Notes under the pieces: model-generated
Databases searched by the model: none
What the model was told of the DNA's origin: nothing
Seen by the model: only the letters and a program-made list of their open reading frames with translations
DNA from: Heterostelium multicystogenum
Taxonomy: Eukaryota > Evosea > Eumycetozoa > Acytosteliales > Acytosteliaceae
Direction of reading: 5' to 3'
DNA length: 17,685 bases
Assembly (NCBI GenBank): GCA_003667245.1
Contig: RCNN01000415.1
Span: 1-17,685, forward strand
Shown here: piece by piece, positions 9,785-17,320 of the stretch
Layout of the letters: every line of letters begins with the position of its first letter
Numbering within the stretch: the first letter of the stretch is position 1
Program-made: the position numbers and the translations under genes

Positions 9785-11048
9785 ATGAATAATTATTTAA
9801 ATATACACAAATATTATAGCAAAAGCATAGGACTCCAAGAGTCAAGATTCAACTCTAGTATTAAAAAAGTAGAGAATGTAGATTTTTCACAAGTAGAGAA
9901 AGTGAATCAACCACAACAACAGCCACTTCAACAAAAGGATAGACATTTCATGATGCCAACAGAATCTTCAATGGCAAAGATTTGTAATAATAGTACACCA
10001 ATTGATCCAGTCAAGTTGCCAAATGTCATTAGAAGAAAGATATATGCTCCAAACATTATGGAGCATTATATAAATCCAACAGTTTCATCACTGGTATGTT
10101 AAATTAAGAAAACTATTAATTATTTAATTAATATTTATTAATGTTAATATTTAAAGGCAAAGGAACATATTCCAAATAAAGGTTTGGATCAAGGAATTAA
10201 ACCTCTGGAAAGAGTTGCCCGCAGAACGTTAAAGGTACCAAGCATCAACAATAGATTTATTAATCCTACAGTTTCATCAAACGTATGTAGATTATTATTA
10301 TCAATAATTATTATTAATTAGATAAATACAGGCCAAGCAGACTCCAAGTGAAAATTTGGATCAAGAAAATAAGCCTCTGGAAAGAGTGACTAAAAGAACG
10401 TTAAAGGTACCATCCATCAACAATAGATTCATAAATCATACAATTTCATCTGGCGTATGTATATTATTATACAATACTTAAATAATATTAATTGGAATTT
10501 AAAAAAGGCAAAGAAACAACCTAAGATTGTATCTGTGGATCAAGAAAAGAAGCCTCTGGAAAGAGTGACCAAAAGAACGTTAGGTGTACCAAGCATTAAA
10601 AACAGATTTGTCCAAGACACCATATCATCAATGGTAATAGAGAGTTTTAAAATAATTCTAAATTGTTAATTAATATATATCTGTTATTTGTATAGGGCAA
10701 GAAACATAGTCCTAGTTTACCTATGGATAGATTAGAAACTACTTTGGCAAGAGTCAACAAAAGAACGTTAGATGTACCAACCATCAACAATAGATTTGTC
10801 CAAGACACCATATCATCAAGAGTATTATAAATTTAAATAACAAATCTAAAGTATATATATTAATTAATCTTTTATGAATATAGGCCAAACAGCAGTTTAA
10901 AAGTCATAGAGTAAGATCGGAGTCCAACAGAGTTACACCAGAGTCTACAGAGGTCAAAGATTGTGAGAATCTTATTGTTGAAAGTGGCTTTTTAATACAT
11001 TTTTGTATTATTATCAGTATTATTGTAAGTATCTGTAAGTATGTATAG
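9785..11048 (+). CDS. Six-exon tail-anchored protein made of repeated symmetric exons, 324 aa
   Basis: Exons: 9785-10093, 10157-10282, 10332-10454, 10508-10633, 10696-10821, 10884-11048, with introns of 49-63 nt. All introns are phase 0, start GTA and end AG, and the spliced frame is open throughout. Exons 2-5 (42, 41, 42 and 42 codons) each encode one copy of a module: AK...., K/T-L-E/A-RV..RTL.VP.I.NRF(I/V)..T(I/V)SS. The end of exon 1 holds an older copy (AKICNN...NVIRRKIYAPNI...INPTVSSL). Exon 6 starts like a module (AKQQFKSHR) and then switches to an acidic linker and a hydrophobic segment FLIHFCIIISIIVSI (306-320) before CKYV, which looks like a tail anchor. Exon 1 has a Gln-rich stretch. 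There is no signal peptide. The basic modules could bind nucleic acid or acidic partners on a membrane surface; that is inference. Family not recognised. Confidence 0.85.
10157..10821 (+). repeat. Four tandem exon duplications (exons 2-5)
   Basis: Each unit is one exon of 123-126 nt plus a short intron. Exons share long identical strings such as AAGCCTCTGGAAAGAGT, AAAAGAACGTTA and CAACAATAGATT, while the introns share little beyond splice sites. Exons 4 and 5 share the ending GTCCAAGACACCATATCATCA, and exons 2 and 3 share the AAGGTACCA...ATCAACAATAGATT core, which suggests stepwise duplication. Confidence 0.9.
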
Positions 11049-11095
11049 AAGTATATTGGAATTGAATAGTGGTTGGTTGGACGGTTTCGGTAGGT

Positions 11096-11142
11096 ATCTA
11101 TTAATAGATTTTTCTTTTTTTCTTTTCTTCTTCTCTTTCTCC
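11096..11142 (+). other. Palindrome followed by polypyrimidine tract
   Basis: ATCTATTAATAGAT (11096-11109) is a perfect 14-nt palindrome, followed by an almost uninterrupted C/T tract to 11142. It lies between the stop codon of the exon-repeat gene and the first hairpin of the array, so it could mark a transcript boundary. Nothing firmer can be said. Confidence 0.4.
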
Positions 11143-11175
11143 AAAATTAACTCCAAGGGAAATCGGTCCAGCAGA

Positions 11176-11800
11176 TTGAGCAACATTGGTTCCGACAGCT
11201 GTGACTAAGGAATAATGTTGCTCAAATGAGATAGTCAATAGAGTTGGGAACTTGAGACTATCTCATTTTCTCGAAAGAGAAACTACTGGCCGTCGTGGCT
11301 AAGGTCAACAATCGATTTTGAATGGAGGCGAGCTGTTCAAATTGATTGTGGATGTAGAGTCACATGATGATTGATTCTAAATCAATCGATCATGTCTCGG
11401 CGTAGGAGGATCAGGATCCTGGAAATATACTATTCATACTTGTTTGTGTTTGTCATAACATACTTTGACAAACACCACATCACTGGGAATCGGTCTAACC
11501 TGTGATCCTTGAGTTGCAGGAGGGGAGGTTAGGCAGTGATGGAAAGATGAATATGTACTCATTAAATCGGCATTTAATTGAGACAGTTTCCTTTGATACC
11601 TCGGCTCATATACATCTTCGACCTTGACATAGGAATCAAGTGGGACTTGGATTCTTATGGTTACACACTCACAAAGATGCTCTTGGTCTTTGGAGGCTCG
11701 AGTGTGTAAGCCACTGTGGTGCCAGTTGGACTCCACCTCCGCGTGGTTGGCACCGGGAAACTCCATGAACATCAAAGTTTGCCGAACTTGATGTTCATGG
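11176..11800 (+). ncRNA. Candidate structured RNA: chain of about 14 consecutive hairpins
   Basis: Stems in order (arm1/arm2): 11176-11187/11214-11225 perfect 12 bp; 11224-11236/11256-11268 perfect 13 bp (shares its edge with the first); 11267-11272/11277-11282 with a GAAA tetraloop; 11287-11291/11297-11301; 11308-11322/11336-11349; 11357-11376/11380-11398 (18 bp, small bulges); 11407-11412/11415-11420; 11446-11455/11466-11475 perfect 10 bp; 11493-11501/11526-11534, flanked by 11479-11484/11535-11540; 11558-11567/11572-11582; 11628-11641/11645-11659; 11661-11670/11700-11709 perfect 10 bp with inner 11672-11677/11687-11692; 11718-11724/11748-11754; 11763-11779/11785-11800 (16 bp, one bulge). 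G+C is clearly higher than in the surroundings. The odd pairs are G.U on the + strand. It begins 128 bp after the upstream stop codon, so it may be a separate RNA or a long 3' UTR. No known rRNA, tRNA, snRNA or ribozyme signature was recognised. Confidence 0.7.
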
Positions 11801-12006
11801 TGGCTAAGAGAGTCCATCAATTTTCTAATCTTTGCATCACCCACTCACACATTGTTTTGTAGATCACCAGATCAATCTTGCATTATATCTTCGCATTTTT
11901 AGATCAACAAGCACTTCACCCCACATTCCAACTTCACTTGTTTGTTTCAAAATTCATTTTTTACTTTTTCACACACCCCACTTCACAGTCAACTTGTTTT
12001 TGTCTA

Positions 12007-12072
12007 ACAAGTATTGCTATTATCAAGTGATATAAATATAATCAGTTATTACTTGGTTATAGCAATACTTGT
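12007..12072 (+). repeat. Conserved long hairpin of R2 (copy 2)
   Basis: Arms 12007-12030 and 12049-12072, 24 positions: 21 Watson-Crick pairs, two G.U pairs (as + strand RNA) and one T.T mismatch, with an 18-nt loop. Copy 3 has the same hairpin at 16541-16607, where one of the G.U pairs is A-U. In copy 1 (about 7806-7877) the arms are eroded but still partly complementary. Confidence 0.75.
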
Positions 12073-12104
12073 GTAGATTCAATTATTTATAATGTAATAT
12101 TTCC

Positions 12105-12244
12105 AATAACAACTTATTCAACTTAGTATATTTATCGTAGAATCAACAGTTTGACAAAGTTTCAAAGCATTTGTGATTGATTACTACCTATAAACGACTA
12201 AGTAAGCTGAACATCGAAGAAATATAGTTATAAGAGTTGTTATT
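12105..12244 (+). repeat. Nested stems inside R2 (copy 2)
   Basis: Outer arms AATAACAACT (12105-12114) and AGTTGTTATT (12235-12244) enclose inner arms ACTTAGT (12121-12127) and ACTAAGT (12197-12203), all perfect. The same four arms are kept in copy 3 at 16640-16649, 16656-16662, 16734-16740 and 16772-16781, while the sequence between them varies. Confidence 0.6.
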
Positions 12245-12334
12245 AATTTATTTTAAAAGATAACTAAGAGTTAATTTGGTTATTGATGTAACCTTTAGAA
12301 GTCTAGCACACAGGTCAGTTCAACAAGAGAGACT

Positions 12335-12367
12335 CATAGTTTTGACTTGTAAGTCAAAGTGACTATG
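12335..12367. repeat. Palindrome CATAGT..TTTGACTTGTAAGTCAAA..ACTATG
   Basis: Core TTTGACTT-GT-AAGTCAAA (12341-12358) is perfect, extended by CATAGT/ACTATG with a GTG interruption. It lies about 170 bp before the gene start. A related copy is in R2 copy 3 (16873-16900), and a decayed one near 16305-16330. It could be an operator-like site of the amplified promoter. Confidence 0.55.
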
Positions 12368-12799
12368 TCAAGTTCATCACGGACAAAATAAGTGAACATA
12401 GGATTGGATATTATGAATTCAAGTCTGGAGTATCACCAAGACAAAGCTACTATTCGTAGATAATGAAGCTTGCACTACTTGTCAGAGTATAGATATATTG
12501 CCATAAAGACATGATAATAATGTTGTAACTATGGCAGAATCTTCTCAAGATGCTTCCTAATCGACAGAAGATGGTATCTTGACCAACATCATCTTTCAAC
12601 GATCATCAACCACTTTTCAACAGCTCCACCAATACACACAACTCCAGCCCGAGAATTCTAATCCATCTTGTTCAGCTAGATGAATGTAGTTAAGAAATGG
12701 TACATCTGGTATTTGAAGGTAACTATTATATAAGCTTAAGCAATTTTCAATGATGATACTAATTTTTCTATTTATTAAATCAGTTTTAACATTGATTAT

Positions 12800-13164
12800 C
12801 GATTCGATTGTACAAAGGAATTCATCAAAGAGCATCTGTGCAAAATCTTTGGTCTCTCTTCATATTTCAAGCTCTCAACTAAAGTTAAACCTAAAGAACA
12901 TGAATAAAGACTCTGACTCACTAGTTCTTTTATGGATATACCTGTATACAATTCTAGGCCATTCGACTGCAGCAAGCTCTTGATGAATATTCATGTAGAT
13001 TCAACTCAACAAGTCGAATTTATTTGATGTAGTCGACTGGAGTACTGTATATATAAATAGGACAATGTATGATTCAAATTTATGTCGTTCCAGCCAATAT
13101 CATTTATTTAAGTTCACATTTATTTGGACCAGTTCAATTATGACATTTGTTTAGATCTTTCCAG
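12800..13164 (+). other. Gene debris between R2 copy 2 and the glycosyltransferase relic
   Basis: Contains the short frame RFDCTKEFIKEHLCKIFGL continuing to a TAA near 12907, further stop-interrupted frames, and a TATA-like TATATAAATAG at 13050-13060. No family is recognised. Confidence 0.4.
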
Positions 13165-14046
13165 GCATGATCGATCAATATTGGATTTTATCAAGAAAAT
13201 CAAGGTCATCTACAGAAGTGGCGTTTCATTCAAATCAAAATACTTGGAAATGTCCCATTATATGATATGCCAAAATTGATATCTGCATCCAATATTGTTT
13301 TCCTTCCCAGCAAGATGGAAGGTATTACAATGCTCTTCTATGAGGTTATGGCAGCTGGAGTGGTTCCCGTCGGAGCAAAAGTGGGTGGACAAAGTGAGTT
13401 GGTATCAATGGATGAAGGAATATTATTGGATAAAACCAAATTGCTTCATTGTCAACAGGAAATAGGTCAGTAATCATATTCTTTGAAGACATTGATATCC
13501 AATCCTCAACTCTTAAAGATCATGAGTAAGAATTGTCGTGAAAAGATTAAGAATTTGTCAATATCATGGTGATAAGATAATCACGTTTTTCTGTAAAGCA
13601 TCGACCAAAAAGCTTGAGCATTATCAAAAAGCACCAATGGGAGAATTCTCGACATTGAAGTATGGTATTGAAATGGCCATACAAGCTATCGAGTCTATGA
13701 AGTGGCAGCTATAATCTGAAGAGATTTAGAAACAATTGGAAATTCATCGAAAACGAGCTGGTTTAATCAACAGTTCCACTCAAAGTGCAATATCGACAGA
13801 TCAGAGATGTCCAGATTAAAAAATGAACTTCAAGAAGAGTTGCATAAAACTAAGAGCGACTTTGATCAGTATATCAACGAGAATGAAATCATTCATACCA
13901 AGTATGAGCAATTGAAATCTATAAATAATCAAATTGACGAAGAAGAAGATAAAATAGTTGTGATAAATAAATTTAGTTTAATAATTCCGACAAGCCAGAA
14001 TCAATGCTCAATGACACAAGTTTTTTCTATTTATTATAATTATTAG
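13165..14046 (+). pseudogene. Broken GT4-type glycosyltransferase with C-terminal coiled coil
   Basis: GT4 retaining glycosyltransferases transfer sugars from nucleotide sugars. The recognisable part is IQIKILGNVPLYDMPKLISA (from 13229), then NIVFLPSKMEGITMLFYEVM and AAGVVPVGAKVGGQSELV. It contains the family's E-x7-E pair (EGITMLFYE) and the following G-x-PV and GG..E(L) features. The same frame continues past a TAA at 13471-13473 to LISNPQLLKIMSKNCREKIK, the usual last helices, before further stops and frame changes. A tail MSRLKNELQEELHKTKSDF..., heptad-like and rich in E/K/Q, starts at 13807 and ends at 14046, as in large dictyostelid glycosyltransferases with coiled-coil tails. The N-terminal acceptor half is missing apart from DFIKKIKVIYRSG (13184). 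At least four disruptions make it non-functional. Confidence 0.75.
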
Positions 14047-14268
14047 ATAGAATAATAATAAAATCATCATCTCAACATTCGAATGACTTTTTTAAAAATT
14101 TATTATTCCTCTGATTCTTTCATTTACTTTTTATATATTTATAATTAATATTTAAGTTGTATTCCTTTATTATCTATCATTGTTGTGTTATTTTATTATC
14201 AAACTCTTTCACAATCATTTAATATCAATATTTATTTGTTTAAAATATTAAACATCATTTCTTTGATA
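14047..14268. other. AT-rich intergenic spacer
   Basis: Almost pure A/T with no reading frame. It probably holds the 3' end of the glycosyltransferase relic and the promoter of the following gene; no clear TATA box beyond generic A/T runs. Confidence 0.5.
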
Positions 14269-15902
14269 ATGTCATGGAATAAAGTTCAAACTGAACAATC
14301 TCTTTCAGAGGTGCTCTCAAAAGCTGGATGTAATCGGTCACAGCAGCTTCTTTGTTGAAATTCGGCTATGATACTCTAGAATCTATTTATTATTCCCTCA
14401 ATGACATTAACATGAGGAACGATCTGAACCAAATAGGGTTCATCGCTGGAGACATCACCAAACTGAAAATATTCCTCAATAACCAAAAAGGTGGCTCTGA
14501 TTGTAAGTTTCAAACCAATATCAAAGTAATTTCGCCATCATACTAACATTTCTAATTCTTATTCTTCTTACTTTCTTTCTTCCTTCTAAAGTTTCAGAAC
14601 TTGAGTGTAAGTTAAACATTTTACAAACTATCTTCATGTAAATTCATGCACTTGTTTTTTAATCTCCTTTTATACAATTCACACCTTTATTTCCTACACT
14701 CTCTTTCCTATCATCCCAAACTTTTTCAAAAATGCTGCTATAAAATATCATATTGTATTAAAACCTTCATATGTTGATCTTTAGTAAAAAGGAAGTCAGA
14801 ATTTACAGAACTGGAAGAAAATATACTGAAAAGAATTAAAAAAGAAATTTAATGAATTTAAAGAGGAATTTAATGAATTTAAAGAGGAAATATATATTAA
14901 ATTTGAGAGACAGGAAGATTTGACACTCTCTATTACTCAAGTGCAAAATATAGCATTTTCCACAATTTCTTCCAATGGATGGGCTTTGTTAAATGAACAT
15001 CTCCAAATTGAACTTATAGAAGAAGATACAACACTTTCACCAGCAAAAAGGCTTAAAAAACTCTTAAAACACAACCAATTCGAGAGTTTCAAATGGAATT
15101 CAGCAAAAGAGGAAATTCAAACCCCACGTACCATTACATGGTTGAGAAGATTTTTAGAATGTAAAGATATTGTCATAGAGGATGTGTCAAACAAGAAAGA
15201 ACCTCCATTCTATCAATTCAGAGTGGGCAACAAAAATCCATCTGGTACAACAGATTTAATTTTATATCATGTAAATCCAACTGAAAAAGCTCTTCAACTG
15301 GATGACGAGACCAAAAAAAAGAGAGTAAAGGTTTGTTTTGAACTCAAGAAAGTATCAGACACATCAAAAGCCCATGTAAGTATTTTTTAATGTTAAGTGT
15401 AATTCATTAAATTAATATCAAAATATTCAGTTCTTCTTTTAAATATCAAGCTATGGTAGAACATGTTGCAGCAGCAATTGCATCAGATTATCCTATTATC
15501 ACAATATTAACTGATCTTAGTACTCAGAAATGGTTTATATATTGGTTTACCTCAGCGAAAACTTTACATGTTGCTCTTGTTCAGCCAATGGTGGCACTGT
15601 CTGTAATACAACACCTGATTAATCAAAAACAAGAAACTCCAAATTTTCTTAGTCAAGAAAAAAATAATGAAGAAGACTTTGATGATGATAAATCAACAGA
15701 CAGCAAAGAAGACAGGTTATCAAAGTACAAAGAATTCTTTGGATCATTTACCAAACCAGATCTCCACGTTTTGCCATCACCTTCAGGAACACCGACAAAG
15801 AAAGAACAAACCAGCTCTCAACAAAATCAATGTATTGACAATGAGTTTCTTGATAGTCTCAAAATAGTTGAAGATGATTACTCTATATATTATATTTATT
15901 AA
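14269..15902 (+). pseudogene. PD-(D/E)XK nuclease-like protein with N-terminal helical header and coiled coil, frameshifted
   Basis: Exons by splice signals: 14269-14502, a 15-nt micro-exon 14592-14606 (FSELE), 14785-15375, 15431-15902. Exon 1 starts MSWNKVQTEQSLSEVLSKAG and, after a frame change near 14340, continues LLKFGYDTLESIYYSLNDIN, a SAM-like helical header. Exon 3 begins with a coiled coil that includes an exact heptad repeat FNEFKEE-FNEFKEE, interrupted by one extra A near 14845. The nuclease part has GTTDLIL and, 27 residues later, FELKK: the D...E-x-K signature. In exon 4 QAMVEHVAAAIASDYP then LTDLSTQKWFIYWF follow; an extra T near 15437-15440 breaks the frame. Header, coiled coil and nuclease resemble Crinkler-RHS-type proteins (inference). 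Catalytic residues are intact, but three single-base faults disrupt the frame; sequencing error in homopolymers cannot be excluded. Confidence 0.7.
14846..14886 (+). repeat. Two tandem 21-bp units encoding one heptad each
   Basis: AATTTAATGAATTTAAAGAG occurs twice in tandem, giving FNEFKEE twice. The unit length equals one coiled-coil heptad, so expansion lengthens the coil without changing its register. The extra A that breaks the frame lies just before unit 1. Confidence 0.75.
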
Positions 15903-16284
15903 GAGATGTAATTCCACCACAAGAAATGTCTGAACTTCAGACAATTTATTCGACTGAAAATATTTTCACATGGTTATAATAGAGAAGAACCAACATTTTT
16001 GCTTGAGGCTTGATAATTCAAATGTTTATTTCTTTGGAATTCAGCAAGATTATATTCTCCTGTTTAATAGATTCAACCATCTCAAATGTTATACCAATGA
16101 AATAAATTATATCCAAATCTTGATTTCCAATTTTTTTATTTATTTTTATTATTCCAATTACATATTATCATCAACACCAATGCCTGTGTCATCATTATAA
16201 TCCATCAAGTATTTTTGTCGGATATCCACGAATCAACTATATTGTATATATGGTCATCAATTGCTCAACAGTGAATGAGAATCA
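15903..16284. other. Intergenic region
   Basis: A/T-rich. The open stretch 15970-16200 has a Phe/Tyr/Ile-rich translation expected from A/T-rich noncoding DNA, so I call no gene. Confidence 0.5.
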
Positions 16285-16475
16285 AGGCGAGAGAGCCATT
16301 GTATTGACATATAAGTCAGGTAGCTATGTTACGTTCATCATGGTAAGATAAATGATCATAGATTGAAGAATTTTCTTTCGGGTACCAAGACAAAGCTAAT
16401 ATTGGCGATATTGAAGCTATCAATCTTGGTCAGAGTTTAAGTAGATTGACATAATAGACTTGATAGTATTTATAG
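16285..16475 (+). repeat. Repeat R2, copy 4 (partial, degenerate)
   Basis: Contains the middle part of R2: CATTGTATTGAC(A)TATAAGTCA, TTCATCATGGTAAGATAA, ATTTTCTTTCGG, CCAAGACAAAGCTAATATTGGCGATATTGAAG and TGGTCAGAGTTTAA. It resembles copy 1 most (same ATTTTCTTTC insertion) and lies directly before copy 3, so two R2 units sit in tandem. Confidence 0.65.
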
Positions 16476-16498
16476 GAGCATATTTGCCATTTTTATCT

Positions 16499-17320
16499 TT
16501 TTTCCCACACCCCACTTCACAGTCAACTTGTTTTTGTCTAACAAGTATTGCTATTATCAAGTAATATAAAGATAATCAGTTATTACTTGGTTATAGCAAT
16601 AACTTGTGTAGATTCAATTATTTATAATGTAACATTCCCAATAACAACTCACTCAACTTAGTATATTTATCGTAGTATCAACGTTTGACAAAGTATCTAT
16701 ACATTTGTAATTAATTACTACAACCTATAAACGACTAAGTAAGTTGAACATCGAAGAAATATAGTTATAAGAGTTGTTATTAATTTATTTTTAAAAGATA
16801 ACTAAGAGTTAATTTGGTTATTGATGTAACCTTTAGAAGTCTAGCACAAGTCAGTTCAACAGATACTCATTGTATTGACTTGTAAGTCAAAGTGACTATG
16901 TCAAGTTCATTACGGACAAGATAAGTGAATATAGGATTGGATATTATGAATTCAAGTCTGGAGTATCACCAAGACAAATCTACTATTCGGAGATAATGAA
17001 GCTTGCACTACTTCTCAGAGTATAAATAGACATGATAATCAAGAGTAACTATGGCAGAATCTTCTCAAGATGCTTCTATTCGACAGAAGATGGGATCTTG
17101 ACCAACATCATCTTTCAACGATCATCAACCACTTTTAAACAGCTCCATCACTACACAACTCCAGATCCAAGAATTCTAAGCTATCTGTTCAGCTAGGTGA
17201 ATGTAGTGATTGAAATGGCACAACAAGCATTTGCTAAGGTAACTATTATATAAGCTTAAGCTATTTTCAATGATAATGCTAATTGTTCTATTTTATTAAA
17301 TCAGTTTTAACATTGATTAT
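16499..17320 (+). repeat. Repeat R2, copy 3, carrying the promoter and first exon of an AAA-ATPase-like gene
   Basis: Closely matches copy 2 over its whole length. Hairpin arms lie at 16541-16564 and 16583-16607, nested stems at 16640-16781 and a palindrome at 16873-16900. The unit includes a TATA box (17021-17030), ATG 17051, exon 1, intron 17239-17304 and the first 16 bases of exon 2, after which copy 2 goes its own way. Confidence 0.8.
17021..17030 (+). promoter_or_regulatory. TATA box before the AAA-ATPase-like relic
   Basis: TATAAATAGA 21 bp before ATG 17051. Same motif as the box of the Cry-like gene. The spacing is so short that transcription would start at or after this ATG, so the original start codon may lie downstream. 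Copy 2 has TATAGATATA at the matching place. Confidence 0.45.

Larger units (their letters stand above)
11962..12799 (+). repeat. Repeat R2, copy 2, with a broken gene start
   Basis: Almost the same as copy 3 (16499-17320) from CACACCCCACTTCACAGTCA to TTTTAACATTGATTAT, where the two diverge abruptly. It contains the long hairpin (12007-12072), nested stems (12105-12244), a palindrome (12335-12367), then ATG 12531 and MAESSQDAS, TAA, STEDGILTNIIFQRSSTTF, with further stops. A GTAACT...AAATCAG intron follows (12719-12783), and the next exon starts FNIDY. After 12799 the frame continues as RFDCTKEFIKEHLCKIFGL up to a TAA, unlike copy 3, so a different gene is attached here. No functional product is expected. 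Confidence 0.8.

Noticed and set aside
10157..10821. CRISPR-like or satellite array.
   Set aside because: The regular repeats are exons with GT/AG introns between them and one spliced open frame.
11176..11800. Ribosomal RNA, tRNA cluster, spliceosomal RNA or group I/II intron as explanation for the hairpins.
   Set aside because: No universally conserved rRNA strings, no tRNA T-loop text and no intron core motifs were found by eye. An Rfam search is still needed.
11434..11844. Open frame of 136 codons on the - strand, without similarity to a family I know.
   Set aside because: It lies entirely within the hairpin chain, starts at a GTG, has no intron or promoter signals and no recognisable domain. 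The higher G+C of the block lowers stop frequency. A coding relic cannot be fully excluded; a protein profile search would decide.
15970..16200. 76-codon open frame after the nuclease-like gene.
   Set aside because: The translation is dominated by Phe, Tyr, Ile and Asn from A/T-rich sequence, with no continuation of the preceding gene.
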